This document shows positions 35,283 through 44,200 of a DNA stretch of 64,000 nucleotides, in pieces. The notes below the pieces were generated by a model. It saw only the letters and a program-made list of their open reading frames with translations, did not search any database and was not told the DNA's origin. A program made the translations under genes and the position numbers. The stretch spans positions 1 to 64,000 of the forward strand of contig WGMF01000026.1 in NCBI GenBank assembly GCA_016125215.1. The letters are read 5' to 3'. The first letter of the stretch is position 1. The number at the start of each line of letters is the position of its first letter. This DNA is from Phycisphaera sp. (lineage in GTDB: Bacteria > Planctomycetota > Phycisphaerae > Phycisphaerales > Phycisphaeraceae).

Positions 35283-36488
35283 ATGGTTCACGGGACAGCG
35301 ACATTACGGGGATTTCTTGCAAGACTTGGCCGGCGTTTGACGCGGTCGGCGGCGAGTGTCCTGTTGCTGGCGGGCCTGCTCGTCGGGGTCGTGTTGGCCG
35401 CGGGGATCGTCGGCAAGGCGATGCTCGACCGGGCACGCCTGAGCGAAGCGGTCTACGAAGTCGGCAAAGCGCCGGACGGCTGGCAATTCCTCGAAGGCGG
35501 TGAGAAAGACAGCGGCTTCAAGTGGGGCGTTTACGAACGCACGCTCGACGACGGCACCAAGGAGCGCGTGCTGGCCATCGCCGGGACGGACGTGGGCTTC
35601 GGCAGCGTCGGTCAGGTGCAGGACACGCTCCGTGACGGCTGGACCGATGCCACTCAAGCTCTCAAAGGGCCCGACGGTCTTCCTCCCACGCAATACACCG
35701 AAGCGCTCATGGAGACGCTCCGACAGATTCAATACGCCAACCGCGACGGCGTGCCCCTCACGCTCACCGGCCACTCGCTCGGCGGCGGCCTTTCACAATA
35801 CGCCAGCCTGATGACCGGCGTCCCTGCCACCGTCTTCAACTCCGCGCCGCTCGGGCCCTCCACACGCGCCCAGCTCCCGCGCGACGCCGATGTCAGCAAG
35901 ATCACCAACGTCCGCATCGACGGCGACCCCGTCTCCGAATGGGCACAGCACGTCCGCGGTGGCACGCAATACGGCCAAGAAGTCGTGATCCACCCCGCGC
36001 CCGGAGCGCCGGGCATCCTCCCCGACGACGAGCGCTCGCTCAACGGTTACGTCCGCTCACGCTACGGCGATGACCTGGCGGACTTCAACAAGCTCCGCAA
36101 TGAAACGCCATCCGCCCTCGACTTCGGCAACTGGCTCAAGAACCAGCGTGATAAAATCGACAAGGCCGGCGACATCATCAACCCCCGCCGCGCCGCGGAG
36201 GTCCTCGCGCAATACGCCAAGGATAAAGCGACCGATCTCTACAACCGGCACGTCATGACTACCGTCATCCCCGCGCTCGAAAACCAACTGGGCGTCACCC
36301 CCCAGCCCCCGGCAATCGCAGGCCCAACCGCGTCGGCCACGAACCCCAACACGCCGCCGTCCCACAACACGGGCCAGCCCCAACAGGCTGACACGCCGGG
36401 CGGTGACAAGCCCGCAACGGGTAGCCGATACAACGGGCCGAGCATCGAGGAACTGATCGAGAAAGACCTGCTCGTGCCCACGCCTTGA
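35283..36488 (+). CDS. Membrane-anchored class 3-like lipase/hydrolase
   Basis: A 401-residue protein. An N-terminal helix (VLLLAGLLVGVVLAAGIVG) anchors it, with the catalytic part outside the cytoplasm. The nucleophile elbow is GHSLGGG with Ser165, and VLAIAGTD forms the oxyanion strand, as in DUF2974/class 3 lipase relatives. An Asp (IDGDPVSEW) and a His (HPAPGAPG) are placed to complete a triad. The C-terminal tail is Pro/Gly/Asn-rich. The substrate is not known; phospholipid or ester hydrolysis is inferred. Confidence 0.75.
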   Translation: MVHGTATLRGFLARLGRRLTRSAASVLLLAGLLVGVVLAAGIVGKAMLDRARLSEAVYEVGKAPDGWQFLEGGEKDSGFKWGVYERTLDDGTKERVLAIAGTDVGFGSVGQVQDTLRDGWTDATQALKGPDGLPPTQYTEALMETLRQIQYANRDGVPLTLTGHSLGGGLSQYASLMTGVPATVFNSAPLGPSTRAQLPRDADVSKITNVRIDGDPVSEWAQHVRGGTQYGQEVVIHPAPGAPGILPDDERSLNGYVRSRYGDDLADFNKLRNETPSALDFGNWLKNQRDKIDKAGDIINPRRAAEVLAQYAKDKATDLYNRHVMTTVIPALENQLGVTPQPPAIAGPTASATNPNTPPSHNTGQPQQADTPGGDKPATGSRYNGPSIEELIEKDLLVPTP

Positions 36489-36559
36489 GCGGTGAAACCG
36501 CGGACGCGGTCACTTTGCACTTTGATTGACGTGATGTTTTCTCTAACGGAAGCGTATCC

Positions 36560-37354
36560 ATGGCTGAAAAAAGCTCCGCAGGCAACCGAACCCTTCTCCT
36601 TGCGTCGGTCGTGTGTGCCCTGGCCACCATGGGCCTGACGTTCTATTACCTCCAGTCCCAGCAGCCCGAAGACCCACAGGCGCGCGTCCGCAAGGTGCTC
36701 GTGGCCCGGCAGGACATCCCCGCTTCCAAAAAGCTCGATCCCCATGAAGACCTGACCACGATGGAAGTGCCGGACACCATGACCGACCTTCTGGCCCAGG
36801 CCATCCGACCCGAACACATCGACGCGCTGCGCGACATCGAAGTCAACCGCGCAATCCTCGCCGGCACACCGATCACTTACGCCGACATCAGGCAACAGGT
36901 CGACCTCAAACTCACCGGCGACCACCGGGCACTGGCGGTGCCCATCGACCCGACCGCGGCGGTGGGCGGGCTGGTCGTGCCGGGGGACTGGGTCAAGCTC
37001 GCCGTCACGCGCACGATCCGCAACCAGGCCAAAGCCCCCGCCGCCACGACGCCCGAGAGCGCGATCGTCGCCGCGCTGAGCGATGCGGCGCAGGGCGATG
37101 AAAAATACGAGACGACGCTCATCCTCGCCGAGCCATTGCGCATCATCGCTGTGGGCAGGCAGCTCATGCGCGAGCGATCGTTCATCAGCGCCGAGGTGGC
37201 CGGCCCGCGCGAGTCGTTCGACACCGTGACGCTCGACGTGACGGAGGTGCAGGCGTTGACGATCCTTGAAAAATCGGGCGCGGGCCAATTGCCCCTGACG
37301 CTCATCCTCTGCCCCGCGCCGGTGGGATTGATATCCAGCCCCGCCGGCCCCTGA
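36560..37354 (+). CDS. CpaB/RcpC-like Flp pilus assembly protein
   Basis: A 264-residue protein with one N-terminal membrane helix (LLLASVVCALATMGLTFYY). A SAF domain (VLVARQDIPASKKLDPHEDL) and a second beta domain (ALAVPIDPTAAVGGLVVPGD) follow, both diagnostic of CpaB. It helps organise the secretin channel in the periplasm. It is the first gene of the second Tad block; 12 bases separate it from the FHA-CpaF gene. Confidence 0.88.
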   Translation: MAEKSSAGNRTLLLASVVCALATMGLTFYYLQSQQPEDPQARVRKVLVARQDIPASKKLDPHEDLTTMEVPDTMTDLLAQAIRPEHIDALRDIEVNRAILAGTPITYADIRQQVDLKLTGDHRALAVPIDPTAAVGGLVVPGDWVKLAVTRTIRNQAKAPAATTPESAIVAALSDAAQGDEKYETTLILAEPLRIIAVGRQLMRERSFISAEVAGPRESFDTVTLDVTEVQALTILEKSGAGQLPLTLILCPAPVGLISSPAGP

Positions 37355-37366
37355 ACCGAGCCAACC

Positions 37367-39271
37367 ATGCGCGTCAAGACGTTCGACACCATCAAGGGTT
37401 CGACCACGCCCTACGAGGCGGGCCAGTCCGGGTTCACCATCGGGCGTGGTGAGACGTGCCAGGTGCAGCTCAACTCGCGCTTTGTCTCCCGTGTCCACGC
37501 CCGGGTCGAGCGCGCGGGCGACGGCTGGGAGATCGAGGTCCCCGACGGCGCGGAACAGATCGAGATCGACGGCCAACCTTTAGCCGGCGGTCAGCGCCGC
37601 GCCCTCTCGCCGATGAGCCGGCTGCGCATTGCGACGTTCGAGATCACGCTCGACGCCGCCCCCGTCGAGGTGCAGGCACCCGAAGAGGTGCGCATCAACG
37701 AGCTGGTCGGCCTCGTCCACAGCCGACTGCTGCGGAGGATGGACCTGCGGGCCGGCAGCATGGCGTCCACCGAGGTCTCGGCCCAGCGCGTCGAACAGGT
37801 CAACGGATTTCTCGACGAACTGCTCCTGGGCGACCTGGCGGACGACGTGTTCGAGTCCGACCTCACGCCCTTGATCGTCGGACGATTCGTGCGATGGAAA
37901 CTCGAAACGCAGTCCACCGAGACAAGGGGCAGCCACGCCACCGACCTCTTCCAATCGATGGGCTACAACCACACGATGGAGCAGTCCGCCGGCGACCAGC
38001 TCGTCGCACCCATCACGCAGCAGATCGGCTTTGTCCCCGAAGACCTCGACCCCGACCGCCTCGTCCAGACACAGCGCCGCATCGACGAACAGGTCCGCAA
38101 TCTCCTGCCCAGCCTCCTGAACAACGCCAAGACCTACGCCGTGCTGCAGTTCCTCAAGAAGCAGCTCTACGACATCATCTTCGGCTTAGGCCCGCTGCAG
38201 GACCTGATCGAAGACACGCGCGTGAGCGAGATCATGGTCGTGCATCCCGAGCTGATCTATGTCGAGATGAAGGGCCGGGTCGTGCGGACGGGTCGGCGGT
38301 TCCTCTCGCCCGCCGCGGCGGTGTCGGCGATCGAGCGGATCGTCGCGCCCCTGGGTCGGCGGATCGACCGGGCCTCGCCCCTTGTGGACGCACGCCTGCG
38401 CGACGGCTCGCGCGTCAACGCCGTCATCGAGCCGCTGGCCATCAAGGGGCCTTGCATCACCATCCGCAAGTTCCCGATCAAGAGCGTCGGCGTCGAGGAC
38501 ATGGTCCGCTGGGGCGCGGTGACCAGGCAGCTTGTCGAACTGCTCCGCGCGTCGGTCGAGTACCGCGCCAACATGATCGTGGCCGGCGGCACCGGGTCGG
38601 GCAAGACCACACTGCTCAACGTGCTCAGCGGCATGATCCCCCCGCACGAGCGCGTGGTGACGATTGAAGACGCGGCTGAACTGCGCATGCAACAGGAACA
38701 CGTCGTGAGCCTCGAGACGCGGCCGGCCAGCGCCGAGGGCACCGGCGCCAAGACCATCCGTGACCTTGTGAAAAACGCGCTGCGTATGCGGCCGGACCGC
38801 ATCATCGTCGGCGAGTGCCGCGGCGAAGAGACGATCGACATGCTCCAGGCCATGAACACCGGGCACAGCGGGTCGATGACCACCCTCCACGCCAACAGCG
38901 GCTACGACGTGATCTCCCGCCTCGAGACGCTCGTGCTCATGGGTGCGAACCTGCCCCTGCCGGCCGTGCGCCGCCAGATCGCCGAGGCGGTGAACCTGAT
39001 TGTTTACGTGCAACGGCTCACCTCGGGCAGACGGCTCGTGAGCCAGGTGGCCGAGGTCACACGCATCCACCCGCACACCGGAGAGGTCGAGGTCCGCGAC
39101 ATCATGAACCTCGACACGACCACCGGCCAGCCCGTGCTCAAGCCCACGGGCTACATGCCCACGTTCCTGGGCGAGATGGTCGAGCGCGGCTTCCTAAAAC
39201 TCGAAACATGGTTCGGGCAGGAACCGCTTGAAACGAAAACCACCGGGCAAACAGGGGACAAGTCCGCATGA
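37367..39271 (+). CDS. FHA domain fused to CpaF-type pilus ATPase
   Basis: A 634-residue protein. Residues 1-95 form an FHA phosphothreonine-binding domain with intact key residues (TIGRGETCQVQL and VSRVHARVE). A CpaF N-domain follows (SEIMVVHPELIYVEMKGR). The ATPase has Walker A GGTGSGKTT near residue 406, an Asp box VVTIEDAAELR, and MLQAMNTGHSGSMTTLHA. Domain linkage suggests that phosphorylation by the kinase encoded downstream regulates pilus ATPase docking. This ATPase differs from the FHA-less one at 26421. It overlaps tadB by ATGA. Confidence 0.93.
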   Translation: MRVKTFDTIKGSTTPYEAGQSGFTIGRGETCQVQLNSRFVSRVHARVERAGDGWEIEVPDGAEQIEIDGQPLAGGQRRALSPMSRLRIATFEITLDAAPVEVQAPEEVRINELVGLVHSRLLRRMDLRAGSMASTEVSAQRVEQVNGFLDELLLGDLADDVFESDLTPLIVGRFVRWKLETQSTETRGSHATDLFQSMGYNHTMEQSAGDQLVAPITQQIGFVPEDLDPDRLVQTQRRIDEQVRNLLPSLLNNAKTYAVLQFLKKQLYDIIFGLGPLQDLIEDTRVSEIMVVHPELIYVEMKGRVVRTGRRFLSPAAAVSAIERIVAPLGRRIDRASPLVDARLRDGSRVNAVIEPLAIKGPCITIRKFPIKSVGVEDMVRWGAVTRQLVELLRASVEYRANMIVAGGTGSGKTTLLNVLSGMIPPHERVVTIEDAAELRMQQEHVVSLETRPASAEGTGAKTIRDLVKNALRMRPDRIIVGECRGEETIDMLQAMNTGHSGSMTTLHANSGYDVISRLETLVLMGANLPLPAVRRQIAEAVNLIVYVQRLTSGRRLVSQVAEVTRIHPHTGEVEVRDIMNLDTTTGQPVLKPTGYMPTFLGEMVERGFLKLETWFGQEPLETKTTGQTGDKSA

Positions 39272-40119
39272 CGGTCGAGCCTATGGTTCTGGTGATCGCG
39301 GGGGTTTCGGCGCTGACGGTGGCGCTGGGCGTCGTGCCGGCGTGGCGTTACCTCGAACGCCGATGGCACACCGATGCGCAGTGGATCGCGCTGACGGCCC
39401 ACCGTTTCAGCCCCGACCCGGTCAACGTGCGGTTGTGGGTCTGGCTGCTCAACCTCGGTCGCGCCGCGACGCTCGTCGCGCTGGTGGTGGCGCTGCCGTC
39501 GTCGGTGCTGGCGGTGGGGTTGTGGTTGCTGTTGCTGCTGGTGCCGCGTCACGTGGTGGATTTTTTGTGGGCCAGGCGCAAGGCGCGGATCGACGAACAG
39601 CTGCCCATCACGATCACGTTTTTGGCCAACAGCGTCGGCGCGGGGCTTTCACTCGTGCAGGCCATCGAACGCCTGGCCGACCAGGCCCCGTTCCCCGTAC
39701 GGCACGAGTTCCGCATCATGGCCAACCGTTACGCGCTGGGCATGGACCTGGCCTCGGTGATCGAGGACGCCAAGCGCCGGTTGGAGCTGGCCAACTTCAA
39801 CCTCTTTGCCTCGGCGCTGCTGGTCAACCGCGAGATGGGCGGCGACATCGCGGCGACGCTGCGGCGCATCGCCCGTTCGCTCGAACGGCTGCAGGAGTTG
39901 AAGATGAACATGATGGCACAGACCTCCGAGGGCCGAACCAACATCATGATTTTGGCTGTCGCGCCGCTGGGGTTGTTGCTGTTGCTGCGGTTCATCGACG
40001 CCAAGGGTGTGAGCCTGCTCTTCTCGACGCTGCCCGGCGCGTTGATCCTGCTCGCCGCGGCGGGGCTGACGGCCACGGGCGTCTTCTGGGCGCACAAGCT
40101 GATCTCAAGTGATATGTGA
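39268..40119 (+). CDS. tadB: TadB-like inner-membrane platform protein
   Basis: A 283-residue protein of the T2SSF fold. An N-terminal helix is followed by paired helices around PITITFLANSVGAGLSLVQA and the conserved FRIMANRYALGMDLASVI cytoplasmic loop, then two C-terminal helices. TadB and TadC together form the platform that the ATPase works on. The start overlaps the ATPase stop (ATGA). Confidence 0.9.
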   Translation: MTVEPMVLVIAGVSALTVALGVVPAWRYLERRWHTDAQWIALTAHRFSPDPVNVRLWVWLLNLGRAATLVALVVALPSSVLAVGLWLLLLLVPRHVVDFLWARRKARIDEQLPITITFLANSVGAGLSLVQAIERLADQAPFPVRHEFRIMANRYALGMDLASVIEDAKRRLELANFNLFASALLVNREMGGDIAATLRRIARSLERLQELKMNMMAQTSEGRTNIMILAVAPLGLLLLLRFIDAKGVSLLFSTLPGALILLAAAGLTATGVFWAHKLISSDM

Positions 40120-40135
40120 CAGGTAAGGTTCATTG

Positions 40136-41071
40136 ATGGACAGTGGTCTTGAACAATGGGTCCCCCTCGCGGCGTCGGCCACGGCCGGCGGGGCGGTGTT
40201 GCTGCTGGGGGTTTCCATTGCGCGGTCCACCAAGGCGATCCGGCGATCGGTGGCGTACTCGATGACCGCGGCGCAACGGGCCGCCGCCAGACGCGCCGCG
40301 ATGGAAAGTTCGCCGTTGTTTCGTTTGGCCCTGCCGATGGTCGAGGCGGTCGGGTCACAACTGGCGCTCCTGCCGATCAAGGGCGTCCGGGAATACATGG
40401 ACGCGCCCTACGAGCGGGCCGGCCGACCCGGCGGACTCTCCACAGATGAATTGCTTGCGATGTCGCTGCTCATAGGCCTGACGCTGTCGGCCATGTTCTT
40501 CGTGAGCATCTCGCTCACCGGTTCGCCGGCGCTGATCCCCCTGAGCGTGATCGGCCTGCCCGCGGGGTTGTTGCTGGTGAACGCTTCGCTCCAGAACCGC
40601 ATCGAACTGCGGGAGAAACAGGCGCTGCGCGCCATGCCTTACGCGCTGGATTTGCTTGTGCTGTGTCTGCGGTCGGGCATCTCGCTGACGCTGGCGCTGC
40701 GCAAACTTGTTGAGGATTACGAGAACCACCCGCTGGGGCAGGAGCTGGGAAGGGTGCTCACGGAGATGGACATGGGGCGGCCGCGCAGGCCGGCGTTCGA
40801 GGGGCTGGCTGAGCGGTTGCCGCTCGACGACATCCGGAGTTTGTGCGACACCGTGATCCAGTCGGAGGAACTGGGCTGGCCGCTGTCAACCGCGCTGGAG
40901 CAGTTGGCGGACCGTTTGGTGACCGAGCGTTCGCTCAAGGGCGAGGCGACCGCCGGCGCTGCGGGGGTGCTCATCATGATGCCCTCGACGCTGGTGCTGG
41001 CGTCGGCGGTTTTGATCCTGTTTGGGCCTGTGATCGTGCGATGGTTGACCGGGGGTTTTAGCGGGTCTTGA
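40136..41071 (+). CDS. tadC: TadC-like inner-membrane platform protein
   Basis: A 311-residue T2SSF protein. An N-terminal helix precedes a cytoplasmic helical domain with YALDLLVLCLRSGISLTLAL and GQELGRVLTEMDMGRPR. The C-terminal pair of helices includes GVLIMMPSTLVLASAVLILF. AAGG precedes ATG 40136; the TTG one codon earlier is less likely. It follows tadB by 16 bases. Confidence 0.9.
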   Translation: MDSGLEQWVPLAASATAGGAVLLLGVSIARSTKAIRRSVAYSMTAAQRAAARRAAMESSPLFRLALPMVEAVGSQLALLPIKGVREYMDAPYERAGRPGGLSTDELLAMSLLIGLTLSAMFFVSISLTGSPALIPLSVIGLPAGLLLVNASLQNRIELREKQALRAMPYALDLLVLCLRSGISLTLALRKLVEDYENHPLGQELGRVLTEMDMGRPRRPAFEGLAERLPLDDIRSLCDTVIQSEELGWPLSTALEQLADRLVTERSLKGEATAGAAGVLIMMPSTLVLASAVLILFGPVIVRWLTGGFSGS

Positions 41072-41087
41072 TCGAGAAGAGGCAACG

Positions 41088-41864
41088 ATGGGTTATGTCG
41101 TTCGGGTCATTTCCGGTCCTTCATCGGGTGCCAGCGTGCCGCTGGGCGACGGGCCTTTGCTGATCGGCGCGGGGGAGCGTGCGCAGCTCCGATTGCCCAT
41201 CGAGGGCGTCTCGAATGAGCACGCGGTCATCCACCGCGAGGGCGAGCACTGGTCGCTGGAAAACCTCTCAGCCAGGGGGACGAGCGTGAACCAGCACGCG
41301 GTGACGGGCAAGACGCGCATCCGCCTGCGCGACCGCATCCAGCCCTGCGAGGGCACGGTCCTGGTGATCGACCAGGGCGACAAGCCCGCGCGCAAAAGCC
41401 CGCTGCCGATGGTGATTTTGCTGCTGCTGCTCCTGGGCGGCGCGGGCGCGGCGGTGGTGTGGATGAACCAGGAGCCGACGGCGACACGGCCCCCGGGCGA
41501 CTACCGCCAGGCCTATCACGCGCTGAGCCGATGGATGGGCGAGCAGGCCGCGGCGGGGAAGCTGCCGGTCGAGACCGCGATATTGTTTGAAGAATGCTGG
41601 CGTCTTGAGCGGGCGGGGCGACACCCAAGCGCCGCGGACGCGTACGCACGCCTCGACCTGACGCTCAGCCCGATGCAGACCAGCGACGCCTCGGGGCAGA
41701 CGCGGTCGTTTGTCTGGCTCAAGCAGCACTACCCGCAGGCGCTGTCCGACCTGATGCAATCTTCATCCACGCTGGCCCCGACCGACGCCCCGCGCACCGC
41801 CGCCGCGGTGATGCAGTTCGTCCAGAGCGGGATCGAATACAACCAGAGCAAGGCCAAACCATGA
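41088..41864 (+). CDS. FHA-domain membrane protein of the Tad block
   Basis: A 258-residue protein. The N-terminal FHA domain (residues 1-95) keeps the fold (VSNEHAVIHREGEHWSLENL, RGTSVNQ) but lacks the usual GR and SR residues (GAGE and SNEH). It may therefore not bind phosphothreonine. A membrane helix follows (LPMVILLLLLLGGAGAAVVW), then a periplasmic helical domain of about 120 residues. GAAGAGG precedes the ATG. It overlaps the kinase gene by ATGA, so the two are coupled. Confidence 0.8.
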   Translation: MGYVVRVISGPSSGASVPLGDGPLLIGAGERAQLRLPIEGVSNEHAVIHREGEHWSLENLSARGTSVNQHAVTGKTRIRLRDRIQPCEGTVLVIDQGDKPARKSPLPMVILLLLLLGGAGAAVVWMNQEPTATRPPGDYRQAYHALSRWMGEQAAAGKLPVETAILFEECWRLERAGRHPSAADAYARLDLTLSPMQTSDASGQTRSFVWLKQHYPQALSDLMQSSSTLAPTDAPRTAAAVMQFVQSGIEYNQSKAKP

Positions 41865-44161
41865 GCATACGCACCATCGACCGTTACCGACTGGACAAGC
41901 AGATCGGCGCGAACGGGTCGTCGCCCGTCTACACCGCGACCGAGACAGGCGAGGGCGGCCTCGAACGCACCGTGGCGGTCAAGCTGCTCCCGCCCCTGCC
42001 CGAGAACGACAAGGACCGCAAGGAACGCTTCTTCAACGAGGTCCGCGCGCTCAACGCCCTCAGCGGCAAGCCCTACATCGTCTCGGTTTACCGGTGGGGC
42101 ATCACCACCGACGACAACCGACCGTGGATCGCGATGGAGCACCTCGACCGCACGCTCGACGACCTCATCAAGCCCCAGCCGCAGAGCGTGGACGTTGTGC
42201 TGCGCGTGATGGGGCAGGTCCTGCAGGGCTTGAGCGTCATGCACGGCGCCAAGTCGCCCATGCTCCACAACGACCTCAAGCCCGCCAACATCCTTCTCGA
42301 CGAGGCGGGCAACTGCAAGATCACCGACTTCGGCCTCGCGTCGGCGCTCGAGGGTCAGCACACCTACGGCCTGGCGACCGTCCACTACACCGCGCCCGAA
42401 GCGCTCGACCCGGAGAAGGGCAAGGTCGGCCCGCACACCGACCTCTACTCCGTCGGCCACATCCTCTACCAGCTCGCGCTGGGTCACGAAAAATACCGGG
42501 CGCAGTTCCCGCAGGTCTTCGGCGGCGGCGCGTCCGAGGGGCCACAGGTCGTCACACGATGGATGAACTGGCACTGCTCGGAAAACGTGGCCGCACGACC
42601 GTTGCACGAAATCATCCCCGGCTTCCCCGTCGGCGTGTCCAACCTCGTATCCAAGATGATGGCCAAGAAAATCACGGACCGCCCACGCAATGCGCAGGCG
42701 GCGCTGGCGGAGCTGGGCACCGCGGCGCAGCAGTCCCCCAGCGGCTCCACGTCCGTGCCGCCACCGCCACAGCAGCCGACCGAACAGCCCGGGCCCATAG
42801 CCAAGCTCTGGCGCGACAGCCCGGCCCTGGTCATCGCCGCCGTCGTGTCGCTTGTGCTCTGTGTCGGGCTGGTCGCCTTCATGGCGTCGGCCAAGAGCAC
42901 GCTCATCACGCTCACCGGTGCGCAGGATAGCGACGGCACATTTTCCGCACGCAACCGCCGCGTGAGTTTTGCGGGCCTCGTCGAGCACCTGCCCGCCGGC
43001 GGAAAGCTCAAGCTCACCCTGCCCAGCGGCAGCGAGGCTGTGGCCGGCGATATCCACATGCTCTCCGATGGGCGTTTCGAGGGCGTGTGCGAGTTGGCCC
43101 ATGTCGACAGCGTGATCGAGGGCGAGGTCCATGCGGTGCGTGACGGCAAGACCCTCGCGTCGATCCCGATCAAACTCGTGCGTCGCCCGCCCAGTCAGGT
43201 CCACCTGATCGTGATGACCGAGCCTCGCGTCCAGGGCGCCACCGTCACGCTCCAGCCCGAGGGCGGCCAGGCGGTCCGTGTCACCTCCGACTCCAGCGGC
43301 GCGGTCGAGGCCACGCTCCCCTACGGACCTTACACATTGAAAGTCGAGTCCGACGACTACCAGCCCGTCGGCCCCTCGCCCATGCACACCGGCATCGAAG
43401 CCGAGGCCCGCAAGCAGGTCCCCCTGGTGCTGCGGCACGGCTACGTGAACCTCGAGGTCGATCCCAAGGACGCCAAGGTCGAGTTCAAGGCCACCGATGA
43501 GGGACTTGGGGCCCAGCAGGTCGCTGCGCAACCCGGTGTGGTCGGCAAGCGATACAAGCTGGTCGCCGGGACGTACACGCTCAACCTCAGCGCGGAGGGT
43601 TACGAGGCCCAGAGCAAAGAAATCGTCGTCACGCCCGGTGAGAACAGGCCGCTGGACCTGACGCTGCAAAAGACCCAGGTCGCGGTCGCGGTTCCGGTCC
43701 AGCCCGTCACACCGCCGCCGCCCGCCGATCCCGACCTGGCTGCGCTGATGGCCATGACCGAGGAGCAGTTGCTTGCGTTTCTTAAAAACGAAGCGGCCCC
43801 GTTGGCGACACTCTCGTTCAGCAAGCTCGACCCCAAGCTTTCCAAGATCAACGTGCGCGGGCCTGTGCTCAACGAGGTCGAGTACCAGAACCTGATGAAC
43901 CGCATGGAGAAAGCGATGCCGCGGCTGGACGTGCGCGAGGTCCGTGTGGACGGCGACACCGTGGCCACGATGTTGCAGGACGACCTGCGCAGCCGGGGGC
44001 TGGCTTCGGCGCGGGTCCGGGCCTACCCCCGCAAGAACCGCGGGCCGGCGTTTCTGCGCGTCGAGTTCGACGCCACCCCGGGCTTCGACAAGGCCTCGGT
44101 CCAGAAGCTGGCCGACCGGTATGTCATGACCCCCGACAACGTGGTCGTCGTGGCGTATTGA
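41861..44161 (+). CDS. Membrane Ser/Thr protein kinase with PEGA-like periplasmic domains
   Basis: A 766-residue protein. The cytoplasmic Hanks-type kinase (residues 1-290) has Lys41 in TVAVKLLPP, catalytic loop LHNDLKPANIL (Asp138, Lys140) and DFG at 156-158. The HRD Arg is Asn, so it is a non-RD kinase. The glycine loop is also weak (GANGSS). A single helix (about 320-342, VIAAVVSLVLCVGLVAFM) precedes PEGA-like beta domains rich in Lys and Asp. Coupled translation with the FHA protein suggests the pair senses and signals pilus or envelope state. Confidence 0.88.
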   Translation: MSIRTIDRYRLDKQIGANGSSPVYTATETGEGGLERTVAVKLLPPLPENDKDRKERFFNEVRALNALSGKPYIVSVYRWGITTDDNRPWIAMEHLDRTLDDLIKPQPQSVDVVLRVMGQVLQGLSVMHGAKSPMLHNDLKPANILLDEAGNCKITDFGLASALEGQHTYGLATVHYTAPEALDPEKGKVGPHTDLYSVGHILYQLALGHEKYRAQFPQVFGGGASEGPQVVTRWMNWHCSENVAARPLHEIIPGFPVGVSNLVSKMMAKKITDRPRNAQAALAELGTAAQQSPSGSTSVPPPPQQPTEQPGPIAKLWRDSPALVIAAVVSLVLCVGLVAFMASAKSTLITLTGAQDSDGTFSARNRRVSFAGLVEHLPAGGKLKLTLPSGSEAVAGDIHMLSDGRFEGVCELAHVDSVIEGEVHAVRDGKTLASIPIKLVRRPPSQVHLIVMTEPRVQGATVTLQPEGGQAVRVTSDSSGAVEATLPYGPYTLKVESDDYQPVGPSPMHTGIEAEARKQVPLVLRHGYVNLEVDPKDAKVEFKATDEGLGAQQVAAQPGVVGKRYKLVAGTYTLNLSAEGYEAQSKEIVVTPGENRPLDLTLQKTQVAVAVPVQPVTPPPPADPDLAALMAMTEEQLLAFLKNEAAPLATLSFSKLDPKLSKINVRGPVLNEVEYQNLMNRMEKAMPRLDVREVRVDGDTVATMLQDDLRSRGLASARVRAYPRKNRGPAFLRVEFDATPGFDKASVQKLADRYVMTPDNVVVVAY

Positions 44162-44200
44162 ATCCACGCACACCGCCCGAATCGCGCGTGAACCGTGGTC

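Noticed and set aside
36492-36513. Hairpin after the lipase gene as a terminator
   Set aside because: The stem is interrupted and the following bases are not a proper T-run, so the call would be weak.
41729-44173. 814-codon minus-strand frame opposite the kinase
   Set aside because: It mirrors the kinase coding sequence in composition and shows no conserved motif.
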